Shown: positions 1-8,795 of the stretch, piece after piece
Position numbering within the stretch: the first letter of the stretch is position 1
How the letters are laid out: every line of letters begins with the position of its first letter
Origin: Streptomyces sp. ERV7
GTDB taxonomy: Bacteria > Actinomycetota > Actinomycetes > Streptomycetales > Streptomycetaceae
Direction of reading: 5' to 3'
Length of the DNA: 64,000 nucleotides
Assembly: GCF_001653515.1 (NCBI RefSeq)
Contig: NZ_LYOY01000051.1
Coordinates: forward strand, 1,012,001-1,076,000
Translations under genes and position numbers: made by a program
Notes under the pieces: generated by a model
Told to the model about the DNA's origin: nothing
The model's database searches: none
Seen by the model: only the letters and a program-made list of their open reading frames with translations

Positions 1-2337
1 TCGACCGGTGCGCGCCGGCTCTTCGGGCCCGCCCGCGAGGAGGCGGTCGGCAGGCCCGCCCTCGATCTGCTCCCGGTCTCCGGGGCGCTGCGCGAGGACC
101 CGTCCGACGACGTCCTGCGGGAGCTGGACGCCTACGACGCGTTCGGCCCCGCCCTGGACGCCTCGCTCAACGGTCTGACCTCGTACCCCACGGCCGGGCG
201 GGCCACCCTCTCGGATCCCGGGCGGCCTCGCGTCGATGTGCTCTGGTGGGCGTATCCGCTGGTCGGGCCGGGCTCCGAGCAGCTCCTCGTGCTGGCGGCG
301 GACGCCCGGCTGCTGCACGCCGAGCACCCGGGGCCCGGCCGGGGCGGCGTGGAGCGGATAGCACCCGGATTCGCGCTGCACACCGAGTTCCAGGGCGCCG
401 AGGAGCTGGCCGGACGGCTGCCCGAGATCCTGCCCAGCATGAGCGTCGGGGAGAGCTCCCGGATCGTCTCGCAGGTGCTCGAACTCGGCTATCCCGTCCT
501 GGAGTTCAGCCAGCACGACCGGGTGCCCGTGACGCCCGACTGGGGTGTGCCCCGCCGCCCCGGGCGCAGGGCCGTCCAGGGCGCCGGACAGGCACCGGCC
601 GCCGTCGGCACGGCGCCCGCCCCCGATTTCGAGCAGGATCTCGAGTACGCCGCCGTGCGCGAGCGGCTGGAGTTCCTCAACGAGGTCAGTGGCCGAATCG
701 GTTCCTCCCTCGATCTGTCCCGGACGATCCACGAGGTGAGCGCCGCCGTGGTGCCGCGCTTCACCGATGTCGCGGGCACCTATCTGCGTGAACAGGTCAT
801 CGCCGGTGAGGGGTTCCCGGACGGGCCGCCGGACGAGACCACCCTGTGGCACCGCGTCGCCGTGGAGCACGTCGACGCACCCGGGCGGTGGGACGACGTC
901 GTACCGGTCGGCGAGTCCATGCCGTTCCCCGCGCACACCCCCTTCTTCCAGTGCATGACCTCTGGGGAGCCCGTGCTCGTCCCGCGGATCAGCGAGCAGA
1001 TGGGCACCGCCATCGCCTCGCAGTTCGAGAAGCGCGACATCCGGCCTCTGATCAACGGCCGGTCGATGCTGGTGGTTCCCCTCAAGGCGCGCAATGTGGT
1101 GCTCGGCTTCATGATCCTGCTGCGCCACGCGGAGCGGGCCGAGTTCAACGACATGGACCGGGTGACCGGCGCCGAACTCGCCGCCCGCGCCGGGCTCGTG
1201 CTCGACAACGCCCGGATGTACACCTACCAGGAGAGCGTCGCCGAGACCCTCCAGGACTCGATGCTGCCGCAGGTCACCCCGCAGATGACCGGCTGCGACA
1301 CGGCGACGCGCTATCTGCCTGGCACCCTGCTCGGCCGGGTCGGCGGCGACTGGTTCGACTCCGTCAAGCTGCCCGGCTCCCGGATCGCCCTCGTGGTCGG
1401 CGACGTCATGGGCCACGGCCTCAACTCCGCCGCGATGATGGGTCAGTTGCGCACCGCCGTACAGACCATGGCGGCCCTGGACCTGCCGCCCGCGCAGCTC
1501 CTGCGCAATCTGGACGACCTGGCACAGCGGCTCGGCGAGCACTATCTGGCGACCTGTCTGTACGCGGTCTACGACCCCATCAAGGGCGAGCTCCTGATGG
1601 CCAACGCGGGCCATGTGCCGCCGGTCCTGGTCCGCGCCGCCGACGGCCGCAGCGAGCTGCTCGACCTGCCGACCGGGGCGCCGATCGGCGTCGGCGGGGT
1701 GCCGTTCGAGGCCGTGCGGCTGCGCGTCGAGCCGGGCGACCGCCTGGTGATGTGCACCGACGGCCTGGTCGAGGTGCGGGGCGAGGACATCGGCGTGGGA
1801 CTCGCGACGCTGTGCGAGTCCGCGGCGCACCCGGCCGCCTCCATGGACGACGCCTGCGACACCATCATCCGCGCCCTGAACATCCGCGGCGGCCGCAAGG
1901 ACGACGTCGCCCTCCTGATGGCGCGGCTCAACGGCATCGCGCGCGAGGACGTGGCCGAGTGGCCGCTCGCCATAGACGCGCGCGAGGTGGCCCGGTCCCG
2001 GCGCCTGGTCGTCGACCAGCTGCGCGAGTGGGGCCTCGAAGAGGTGTCGGACACCGTGGAGTTGCTGGTCAGCGAGGTCGTCACCAATGCCGTACGGCAC
2101 GCGCACAGCCGCCAGCTGCAGCTGCGGATGGTACGGGCCGAGACGCTGCGCTGCGAGGTCGTCGACGACGACCACACGCTGCCGATGCTGACGCACGCGG
2201 GACCGCTCGACGAGGCGGGGCGAGGGCTGCGGGTGGTGAGCCGACTGGCCCGCGAATGGGGGACCAGCCGCACGGCCGAGGGCAAGACCGCGTGGTTCGA
2301 GGTGCCGCTGCCGCGCAGGGGGCGCACGAGGCGCTGA
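1..2337 (+). CDS. SpoIIE-family protein phosphatase with GAF and HATPase_c domains (5' partial)
   Basis: The reading frame is open from the first base, so the true start lies left of the window; 778 residues are visible. Numbered from the window edge, a GAF-like domain covers about 224-407, a PP2C/SpoIIE phosphatase domain about 430-643 with metal-binding signatures GGDWFD, GDVMGHG, CTDGLVE and GRKDDV, and a C-terminal anti-sigma-type ATPase domain about 655-775 with the N-box-like SEVVTNAVRHA. The first 220 residues look like a divergent PAS region. Proteins of this build dephosphorylate anti-anti-sigma factors and may also act as anti-sigma kinases in Streptomyces stress and development networks. 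The exact partner cannot be told from the sequence. The domain assignment is firm; the missing N-terminus could hold further sensor domains. Confidence 0.93.
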   Translation, partial: STGARRLFGPAREEAVGRPALDLLPVSGALREDPSDDVLRELDAYDAFGPALDASLNGLTSYPTAGRATLSDPGRPRVDVLWWAYPLVGPGSEQLLVLAADARLLHAEHPGPGRGGVERIAPGFALHTEFQGAEELAGRLPEILPSMSVGESSRIVSQVLELGYPVLEFSQHDRVPVTPDWGVPRRPGRRAVQGAGQAPAAVGTAPAPDFEQDLEYAAVRERLEFLNEVSGRIGSSLDLSRTIHEVSAAVVPRFTDVAGTYLREQVIAGEGFPDGPPDETTLWHRVAVEHVDAPGRWDDVVPVGESMPFPAHTPFFQCMTSGEPVLVPRISEQMGTAIASQFEKRDIRPLINGRSMLVVPLKARNVVLGFMILLRHAERAEFNDMDRVTGAELAARAGLVLDNARMYTYQESVAETLQDSMLPQVTPQMTGCDTATRYLPGTLLGRVGGDWFDSVKLPGSRIALVVGDVMGHGLNSAAMMGQLRTAVQTMAALDLPPAQLLRNLDDLAQRLGEHYLATCLYAVYDPIKGELLMANAGHVPPVLVRAADGRSELLDLPTGAPIGVGGVPFEAVRLRVEPGDRLVMCTDGLVEVRGEDIGVGLATLCESAAHPAASMDDACDTIIRALNIRGGRKDDVALLMARLNGIAREDVAEWPLAIDAREVARSRRLVVDQLREWGLEEVSDTVELLVSEVVTNAVRHAHSRQLQLRMVRAETLRCEVVDDDHTLPMLTHAGPLDEAGRGLRVVSRLAREWGTSRTAEGKTAWFEVPLPRRGRTRR

Positions 2338-2442
2338 AGCGGCTCGAACGCGGGGTGAATGATTGCGCCGGGTGCTTGTCGGCGTGCCCCCGGAGCGATA
2401 GACCGATCTTGACACTGTGCGTGCCAGCCTGGGGAGTCGGTC

Positions 2443-3168
2443 ATGAGCGTGACGAGTCGGTACAAGGACGCCTGGGAAGGCTTCTGGAACGAGGCGCCCG
2501 ATGAGACGGGCGCGGTGTTCTGGGACGCCGAGCCGGCCCTGACAGCGGGCCCCCACCTGGCCCTCTTCGAGCCCCATCTCGCCGATCTGGCGCTGCCGAT
2601 GGTCGATCTGGGGTGCGGCAACGGCACCCAGACCCGCTTCCTCGCCGACCGCTACGACAGCGTCGTCGGCGTCGACCTCTCACCCGCGGCGGTGGAGCGT
2701 GCCAGAAGCCAGGACCCGGACGGGCGGGCCCGGTTCGAGCAGCTGGACGCGACCGAGGAGAAGGCCGTGCAGGAGCTGCACGCGCGCCTCGGCGACGCCA
2801 ACGTGTATGTGCGCGGGGTGCTCCACCAGTGCGAGCCGGCCGACCGCCGGCCCCTGGCGGACGCCGTCGCCACGCTGGTGGGCACCCGCGGCCGGGCCTT
2901 GCTGGTGGAGCTCGCGGAGGCGGCCAAGCCGGTCCTGATGGGGCTGGCCCAGGACCCGGCGGGAGCGCCGCCGAAGCTGCGCCCGGTCTTCGCCCACGGC
3001 CTCACCCCGGGCGAGGTGGCCGACGCGGCCGTGCCCGCCCTGCTCGGCGCGGCCGGCCTTTCGGTCGTGGCCCGCGGCGAACTGCCGCTGACCACGACCG
3101 AGTACCGGCCGGACGGCACCCGGATCGCCCTGCCCTCCAAGTGGTGGGTGGTGGGGCGCACCGGGTGA
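2443..3168 (+). CDS. class I SAM-dependent methyltransferase
   Basis: A 241-residue protein with a Rossmann methyltransferase motif I (VDLGCGNGTQTRFLADRY) near residues 50-67, an acidic post-I region (VVGVDLSPAAVERA) and a motif IV-like segment (YVRGVLHQC). It should transfer a methyl group from S-adenosylmethionine to a small molecule, substrate unknown. The ATG at 2443 has GGGGAG 7 bases upstream. It lies 105 bp after the SpoIIE gene on the same strand and runs convergently to the LPMO gene, with only 28 bp between stops. A TTGACA hexamer at 2409-2414 could be a -35 element, but I see no convincing -10. Confidence 0.85.
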   Translation: MSVTSRYKDAWEGFWNEAPDETGAVFWDAEPALTAGPHLALFEPHLADLALPMVDLGCGNGTQTRFLADRYDSVVGVDLSPAAVERARSQDPDGRARFEQLDATEEKAVQELHARLGDANVYVRGVLHQCEPADRRPLADAVATLVGTRGRALLVELAEAAKPVLMGLAQDPAGAPPKLRPVFAHGLTPGEVADAAVPALLGAAGLSVVARGELPLTTTEYRPDGTRIALPSKWWVVGRTG

Positions 3169-3196
3169 GGCCCGGCGTGGCCGTATCGGCGGTGGG

Positions 3197-4048
3197 TCAG
3201 GAGTCCTTGCGCCGGCGCAGCAGCAGGACGCCGCCGGCCAGGACGCCCGCCATGGAGACCGCCGCGACGGGCTGTGCCGCGGAGCCGAAGGCGAACGAGT
3301 CCTTCGGCGGCGTACCGCCGCCGTGGCCCTGGTGGCTGACGGTGGACAGGGCCGCCCCCGCGTCGATCTTCTGCTGACTGGGCGCGGCCGGCTGGGCCGC
3401 CGCCTGCGTGGACTTGCCGTACACGACGTCCGAGCAGCTGTAGAACGCCTCGGGGCTGTCGTTGCGCTGCCAGACCTTGTAGATGATGTGGCGGCCGGTG
3501 CGCGCGGGCAGGTTCCCGGTGAAGTTGTAGTAGCCGTCGGTGGCGTTCCTCGACGTGGCGTACGTGGCGACCGGCTGGGAGTCCAGGTCGGACCACTTCA
3601 GCGGCTTCGTGGGGTCGAAGCCCTCCTTGGTGATGTAGAGCGTCATCGTCCCCGAGTGCGCGGCCGTCACCCGGAACTTGAAGCCGAAGGAGCCCGCCGA
3701 CACACCGGTGGCCGGCCAGTCGGTGCGGGCCCAGTCGAGCGCGCGGTACTTCTCGCGGTTGGCCGAGCACAACTTGCCGTCCGGGACGAGCTGTTGATGG
3801 TGGCCGTCGGCATTGGCGATGTTGACCTCGTTCCAGTCGTAGAGCGGCTGGGTGCCGGAGTCGGCGACGAGGTCCTTGCACACTTGCGACTTGGGCGTCT
3901 CGGGGCCTTCCGCGTAGCAGGCGGCGACCCGGCTGACCGGGTTGAACACGGCGCCGTGCGCGGTCGCGGGCGAGACGGCGACGGAGAGCAGTGACGCGGA
4001 CGCCACACCGAGAACACCGAGCGAGGCTGCTGTGCGTCGTACGGACAT
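3197..4048 (-). CDS. secreted AA10 lytic polysaccharide monooxygenase with C-terminal membrane anchor
   Basis: The 283-residue precursor has a signal peptide ending ATA|H, so His31 becomes the mature N-terminus. With the later His in TAAHSGTM it forms the copper histidine brace of AA10 LPMOs, and the axial Phe is in AFYSCSDVVYG. The family oxidatively cleaves chitin or cellulose outside the cell. No CBM is present. Instead, after a Gly/Pro-rich linker the protein ends in one hydrophobic segment plus RRRKDS, which looks like a membrane anchor without an LPxTG-type sortase motif. The ATG at 4048 was chosen over one 42 bases upstream because AAGGAG sits just before it and the signal peptide begins there. 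Three DasR-like boxes lie upstream. It is divergent from the ECF sigma gene. Confidence 0.93.
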   Translation of the reverse strand: MSVRRTAASLGVLGVASASLLSVAVSPATAHGAVFNPVSRVAACYAEGPETPKSQVCKDLVADSGTQPLYDWNEVNIANADGHHQQLVPDGKLCSANREKYRALDWARTDWPATGVSAGSFGFKFRVTAAHSGTMTLYITKEGFDPTKPLKWSDLDSQPVATYATSRNATDGYYNFTGNLPARTGRHIIYKVWQRNDSPEAFYSCSDVVYGKSTQAAAQPAAPSQQKIDAGAALSTVSHQGHGGGTPPKDSFAFGSAAQPVAAVSMAGVLAGGVLLLRRRKDS

Positions 4049-4067
4049 GTGGGGGCTCCTTCTCAGC

Positions 4068-4123
4068 TGGTTCAGACCAGAGGCTGGCATTGGTCTGGAC
4101 CAACATGCAAGAGGTCTGCACCA
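4068..4123 (-). promoter_or_regulatory. triple DasR-type (dre) operator upstream of the LPMO gene
   Basis: Three copies of a 12-bp near-palindrome lie at 4068-4079 (TGGTTCAGACCA), 4091-4102 (TGGTCTGGACCA) and 4112-4123 (AGGTCTGCACCA). They are spaced 23 and 21 bp apart, about two helical turns. The known dre core and chitinase direct repeat is TGGTCTAGACCA; the three copies differ from it at 2, 1 and 3 positions. They sit 20-75 bp upstream of the LPMO start, as DasR boxes do in Streptomyces chitinase promoters. This suggests repression by DasR relieved by N-acetylglucosamine metabolites. Confidence 0.75.
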
Positions 4124-4327
4124 ATTGACTGCTGCGGGGACGGTCGGCGGGGCGCGCCGAAGGGCACGCGCCGGGGGTTGTCCACAGGGCTGGTGAGGGC
4201 GTTCCGCGACGCGTACGGCCCTGGTCGGACCGGTAGCGCACGGCGGCGCTGTGGTGGCCGAAACGGGTCAGGGGGCGGGAAGTTCGCCTTCTGCACGGCG
4301 AGAGCGACCTCGCGCTCGCCACACGCT

Positions 4328-4357
4328 TTGGCCGTACACCTTTGCCGACGCTAAGGT
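4328..4357 (+). promoter_or_regulatory. candidate promoter of the ECF-AbfB sigma gene
   Basis: A -35-like TTGGCC (4328-4333) and a -10-like TAAGGT (4352-4357) are separated by 18 bp and lie 44 bp before the ATG at 4401. The match is only moderate. The rest of 4124-4327, between the operator boxes and this element, holds nothing I can recognise. Confidence 0.3.
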
Positions 4358-4400
4358 ATGCCGCCGTACTCGGCGGATCGCTCCCCTGAAGAAGGTGGGA

Positions 4401-6017
4401 ATGGGGCTCATGGACGCGGACCACGCGGAGCTGGTCGTCGCGGCGCAGGCCGGTGACGATCGGGCGCGCGAGGAACTCATCGCCGCGTACCTGCCGTTGC
4501 TCTACAACATCGTCGGGCGGGCGCTGAGCGGACATGCCGACGTCGACGACGTCGTCCAGGAAACCCTGCTGCGCGCGGTGCGCGACCTGCCCGCCCTGCG
4601 GGCCCCGGAGAGCTTCCGGTCCTGGCTGGTGTCGATCACCATCCGCCAGATCAGTACCCACCGCCACCGGCAGCGCGCCTTCGCCGGGCGGACCACGGTC
4701 ATCGACGAGGCACGCGAGATACCGGACGCCGGCGCCGAACCCGAGGACAGGACGATCCTGCGTCTGCGCATGTCCGACGAGCGCCGTCAGGTCGTCGAAG
4801 CCACCCGGTGGCTCGATGCGGATCATCGGGTGCTGCTGTCGCTGTGGTGGCAGGAACGCGCCGGCCTGCTGAGCCGTGACGACATCGCCGCCGCGACGGG
4901 GCTCACGGCCGCCCACGTCGGAGTACGCCTGCAACGCATGCGCGAGCAACTGGAGCTGAGCCGTACGATCGTCGCCGCGCTGGAGGCCGACCCGCGCTGC
5001 CCGGGCCTGGACGAGACCGTCGCCGGGTGGGACGGCCCGCGTACATCGGTGTGGCGCAAGCGGATCGCGCGGCACACCCGCGGATGCGCCCGCTGCGGGG
5101 CGACGACGGCGGCGCGGGTCCCGGCCGAACTCCTGCTGTTCGGCCTCGCGCCGCTGGCGGTCCCTGCCGGGCTCGTCGCCGCGCTGGCCGCCAAGGGCCT
5201 GCTGTCGGGTACGGCCGTGAGCGCCGCCGGACTGGCCACCACCCCCGTCGCCTTCGGCACGGCGGCGGGGGGAGGCGGTCTGCACGGCTCGCTGATCGGC
5301 AAACTCTCCGCGGTGACCGCGCATCCGCTGCTGGCCCTCGCCACCGGCGCGGTGCTCGTCACGGGGACCGCCGTCTACGTGACCTGGCCCGAACCGGCGC
5401 ATCTGGCGCCCGGTGTCAGCGCCGCCCCCACAGCCGGCGATCCCCGGGGTGTCCAGCCCACGGTCGGTCATCCGGAGCCGACCTCCTCGCGCTCCGCCAA
5501 GCGCTCCGCCAAGCCGAGCCCGTCGCGCACCACCCCGTCGGCCGGACCGTCCTCGGTGGCGAGTCCGTCCGCCGCCGGCACGGTTCCGCTGGGCGCCCAG
5601 TCGCTGGAGTCGGTGGACGCCCCCGACCGGTACCTCACGTACTCCGGCGACTTCGCGACGCTCGGCCCGGTCTCCGCGTCCAGCGACGCGCAGACACGGC
5701 AGCGGGTCACCTTCACGGTCGTCAGGGGGCTGGCCGACTCCCGGTGCGTCACCTTCCGCGCCGCCGACGGCCGCTATCTGCGCCATCGTGAACTGCGGCT
5801 GCGGTTGAGCAGCAGCGACGGCAGCGCCCTGTTCCGCGAAGACGCCACCTTCTGCGCGCGCCCAGGGGCGGTCGCCGGGTCGGTGACCCTGCACGCCCAC
5901 AACTACCCGGGGTCGGTCCTGCGCCGGCGCGACGGCGGTATCTGGCTCGACGGCTCCGACGGCACCCGCGCCTTCGCCGGACAGGCTTCCTTCATCGTGC
6001 GCAGGGCCTGGGCCTGA
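4401..6017 (+). CDS. membrane-tethered ECF sigma factor with zinc-finger anti-sigma motif and extracellular AbfB-type domain
   Basis: This is a 538-residue single-chain signalling protein. Residues 1-185 carry sigma-70 regions 2 (YNIVGRALSGHADVDDVVQE) and 4. A zinc anti-sigma motif H-x3-C-x2-C follows at His225/Cys229/Cys232. There are hydrophobic segments near 243-270 and 305-330, then a Ser/Pro-rich linker. The last ~145 residues (from LESVDAPDRYLTY) match the arabinofuranose-binding AbfB/CBM42-like fold, predicted outside the cell. ECF groups with fused C-terminal carbohydrate-binding domains are known in actinobacteria. Inference: sugar binding outside releases the sigma domain. The ATG at 4401 follows GAAGGTGGGA. 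The neighbouring GH10-GH62 and GH74 genes are natural targets, but no shared promoter motif was proven. Confidence 0.9.
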   Translation: MGLMDADHAELVVAAQAGDDRAREELIAAYLPLLYNIVGRALSGHADVDDVVQETLLRAVRDLPALRAPESFRSWLVSITIRQISTHRHRQRAFAGRTTVIDEAREIPDAGAEPEDRTILRLRMSDERRQVVEATRWLDADHRVLLSLWWQERAGLLSRDDIAAATGLTAAHVGVRLQRMREQLELSRTIVAALEADPRCPGLDETVAGWDGPRTSVWRKRIARHTRGCARCGATTAARVPAELLLFGLAPLAVPAGLVAALAAKGLLSGTAVSAAGLATTPVAFGTAAGGGGLHGSLIGKLSAVTAHPLLALATGAVLVTGTAVYVTWPEPAHLAPGVSAAPTAGDPRGVQPTVGHPEPTSSRSAKRSAKPSPSRTTPSAGPSSVASPSAAGTVPLGAQSLESVDAPDRYLTYSGDFATLGPVSASSDAQTRQRVTFTVVRGLADSRCVTFRAADGRYLRHRELRLRLSSSDGSALFREDATFCARPGAVAGSVTLHAHNYPGSVLRRRDGGIWLDGSDGTRAFAGQASFIVRRAWA

Positions 6018-6369
6018 GGAACCGCTCCTTGAGCAGGCGGTACGGACAGGCGGGACGACGGCCGCCGCGCCGCGACCGCCACCTGTAGGCACCCCGGGGC
6101 GAGGCACGCCCTTCCCACCGGGACGACCGGATCGCGGGGCCTCGCGTAACGCTTTCTGCCTGCGAGATGCATCACCGGGCAATCCTCCGGGCGGCGCCAC
6201 TTTTCCGTTACGGGACCGTGGGTTCACCGGCCTCCCCTGGTGTGGGGTGCTCTTCCCGCCGCTCGCCCTGGCGTGCCGGCGCGGCAGGGGCCCCGACTTT
6301 CCCGTTGACGTATCCCCTGAAGGAAGCCGCTCCCATGACGCGACACATCCACGACCTCCGAGGAACATC
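6018..6369. other. 352-bp gene-free leader before the GH10-GH62 gene
   Basis: No coding signal on either strand. The only structure noticed is a GTAACG at 6147-6152 facing CGTTAC at 6205-6210. I could not place a convincing -35/-10 pair, CebR-like box (TGGGAGCGCTCCCA) or terminator hairpin here. AGGA at 6361-6364 serves as ribosome-binding site for the ATG at 6370. Confidence 0.5.
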
Positions 6370-8754
6370 ATGAAGGGCCTGCACCGGCTCGGCCGGCGTC
6401 GCCGCACCGTGGTGACAGGAGTGTCCGCCGCCGCGCTGGTGGCCGGTGCCATGACGCTGCTCCCCCACTCCGCCGGAGCCGCCGCCCTGGGTACGCAGGC
6501 GGCCCCCTCGGGCCGGTACTTCGGCACCGCTCTGGCCTCCGGCCGGCTCGGCGACCCGGCGTACACCGCGATCGCGGACCGGGAGTTCACCATGGTCACC
6601 CCGGAGAACGAGATGAAGTGGGACGCCGTCGAGCCGTCCCGCGGCACATTCACCTTCGAAGCCGCCGACCGGATCGTCAGCCATGCCCTGGCACACGGCC
6701 AGCGCCTGCGCGGCCACACCACGGTCTGGCACTCGCAGCTACCCGCCTGGGTCCGCTCCATCCACGACGCCAACACCCTGCGCGGCGTGATGAGGAACCA
6801 CATCACCACCGAGATGAACCACTACAAGGGCAGGATCTACGCCTGGGACGTGGTCAACGAGGCGTTCGCCGACGGCTCCGGCCAGCACCGCGGTTCGGTG
6901 TTCCAGGACGTGCTCGGCAACGGCTTCATCGAGGAGGCGTTCCGTACCGCCCGGACGGCCGACTCCTCGGCCAAGCTCTGCTACAACGACTACAACATCG
7001 AGAACTGGACGGACGCCAAGACCCAGGGCGTCTACCGCATGGTGAAGGACTTCAAGTCCCGCGGCGTGCCGATCGACTGCGTCGGGTTCCAGAGCCACTT
7101 CGGCACCGGCGGGCCGCCGTCCAGCTTCCGGACCACCCTGTCCAACTTCGCCGCGCTCGGCGTCGACGTCCAGCTCACCGAGCTGGACATCGCCGGTGCG
7201 TCGCCCACGCACTACGCCAACGCGGTCAACGCCTGCCTGTCCGTGTCCCGGTGCACCGGGATCACGGTGTGGGGCGTCCGTGACAGCGACTCCTGGCGCA
7301 GCGGCGAGAGCCCCCTGCTGTTCGACAACAACGGCAAACCCAAGCCCGCCTACACCGCCGTCATGAACGCCCTCAAGTCCGCCCCGGGCCCCACCCCCGG
7401 CGGATCCGGCACCGGCGGATCCGGCAGTGGCGGGGAGATCAAGGGCGTTCCCTCCGGTCGCTGCATCGACATCAACGGCTCCTCCACCACCAACGGCACC
7501 CAGGCGCAGCTGTGGGACTGCAACGGGCAGACCAACCAGCGCTGGACCCACACCGCCGGCAAACAGCTGATGGTCTACGGCAACAAGTGCCTGGACGCCA
7601 AGGCCAAGGGCACCGGCAACGGCACCGCGGTGGTCATCCAGGACTGCGACGGCAGCGCCGACCAGCAGTGGAACCTCAACACCGACGGCACCATAGCCGG
7701 CGTCCGGTCCGGGCTGTGCCTCGACGCCGTCGGCGCGGCCACCGCCAACGGCACCGGGATCCAGCTGTACTCCTGCTGGTCCGGCGCCAACCAGAAGTGG
7801 ACCGGCCTTTCCGGGACGCCGGCCCCGACGTCGCCCGCGCCGACGGGCGGCACCTGTGCCCTTCCGTCGACGTACCGGTGGACGTCGACCGGAGCGCTGG
7901 CGCAGCCGGCGAACGGGTGGAGGTCGGTGAAGGACTTCACCCACGTGATGTACGGCGGCAAGCACCTGGTCTACGCCTCGAACGTGGCGGGGTCCTCGTA
8001 CGGCTCGATGGCCTTCGCCCCCTTCACCAACTGGTCGGACATGTCCTCGGCCCGCCAGACCGGGATGGGCCAGTCCGCGGTGGCGCCCACGCTGTTCTAC
8101 TTCGCGCCCAAGAAGATCTGGGTGCTGGCGTACCAGTGGGGCGCGTGGCCCTTCATCTACCGCACGTCGAGCGACCCCACCAACCCCAACGGCTGGTCCG
8201 CGCCGCAGCCGCTGTTCACCGGCGGCATCCCCGGCGCCGCCCCGATCGACCAGACCCTGATCGCCGACAGCCAGAACATGTACCTGTTCTTCGCCGGTGA
8301 CAACGGCAAGATCTACCGGGCGAGCATGCCGATCGGGAACTTCCCGGGCAGCTTCGGCTCCTCGTACACGACGGTCATGAGCGACACGGTGAAGAACCTG
8401 TTCGAAGCGCCGCAGGTCTACAAGGTCCAGGGCCAGAACCAGTACCTCATGATCGTCGAGGCCCGGGGTGCCAATGAGCAGCGCTACTTCCGCTCGTTCA
8501 CGGCCTCCAGCCTGAACGGCACGTGGACCCCGCAGGCCGCGAGCGAGAGCAACCCCTTCGCGGGGAAGGCCAACAGCGGTGCCACCTGGACCAACGACAT
8601 CAGCCACGGTGACCTGGTCCGCACCAACCCCGACCAGACCATGACCGTCGACCCCTGCCACCTGCAACTCCTCTACCAGGGCAAGTCGCCCACCGCGACC
8701 GGCCCGTACGACCAACTGCCGTACCGCCCGGGTCTCCTGACGCTCCAGCGCTGA
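6370..8754 (+). CDS. secreted GH10 xylanase - CBM13 - GH62 arabinofuranosidase fusion
   Basis: A 794-residue three-module enzyme. After an Arg-rich signal peptide (to about residue 38) comes a complete GH10 endo-1,4-beta-xylanase with acid/base Glu164 (WDVVNEAF) and nucleophile Glu271 (QLTELDIAG). A Gly/Ser linker leads to a three-repeat CBM13/ricin-type domain (about 356-477) with QxW repeats. A Pro/Thr linker leads to a full-length GH62 alpha-L-arabinofuranosidase (about 495-794), recognised by STYRWTSTGALAQP, VKDFTHVMYGGKHLVYAS and NLFEAPQVYK. It should debranch and cut arabinoxylan in one chain. GH10 and GH62 are usually separate, often adjacent, Streptomyces genes. It is followed by the GH74 gene after 41 bp, probably one transcript. 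Confidence 0.95.
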   Translation: MKGLHRLGRRRRTVVTGVSAAALVAGAMTLLPHSAGAAALGTQAAPSGRYFGTALASGRLGDPAYTAIADREFTMVTPENEMKWDAVEPSRGTFTFEAADRIVSHALAHGQRLRGHTTVWHSQLPAWVRSIHDANTLRGVMRNHITTEMNHYKGRIYAWDVVNEAFADGSGQHRGSVFQDVLGNGFIEEAFRTARTADSSAKLCYNDYNIENWTDAKTQGVYRMVKDFKSRGVPIDCVGFQSHFGTGGPPSSFRTTLSNFAALGVDVQLTELDIAGASPTHYANAVNACLSVSRCTGITVWGVRDSDSWRSGESPLLFDNNGKPKPAYTAVMNALKSAPGPTPGGSGTGGSGSGGEIKGVPSGRCIDINGSSTTNGTQAQLWDCNGQTNQRWTHTAGKQLMVYGNKCLDAKAKGTGNGTAVVIQDCDGSADQQWNLNTDGTIAGVRSGLCLDAVGAATANGTGIQLYSCWSGANQKWTGLSGTPAPTSPAPTGGTCALPSTYRWTSTGALAQPANGWRSVKDFTHVMYGGKHLVYASNVAGSSYGSMAFAPFTNWSDMSSARQTGMGQSAVAPTLFYFAPKKIWVLAYQWGAWPFIYRTSSDPTNPNGWSAPQPLFTGGIPGAAPIDQTLIADSQNMYLFFAGDNGKIYRASMPIGNFPGSFGSSYTTVMSDTVKNLFEAPQVYKVQGQNQYLMIVEARGANEQRYFRSFTASSLNGTWTPQAASESNPFAGKANSGATWTNDISHGDLVRTNPDQTMTVDPCHLQLLYQGKSPTATGPYDQLPYRPGLLTLQR

Positions 8755-8795
8755 CCTGCCCGATCCACGGCGACATGCAAGGAGAACACCTCCCT

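Noticed and set aside
2409..2414. TTGACA as promoter of the methyltransferase gene
   Set aside because: No acceptable -10 element at 16-19 bp spacing, and the hexamer is only about 30 bp from the start codon.
6018..6369. CebR or DasR box before the xylanase fusion
   Set aside because: No TGGGAGCGCTCCCA-like or TGGTCTAGACCA-like sequence is present.
2652..6809. 1385-residue open frame on the minus strand
   Set aside because: It runs antisense through the methyltransferase, LPMO, sigma and xylanase genes with low-complexity Arg/Pro/Gly composition; it is a GC-rich shadow frame.
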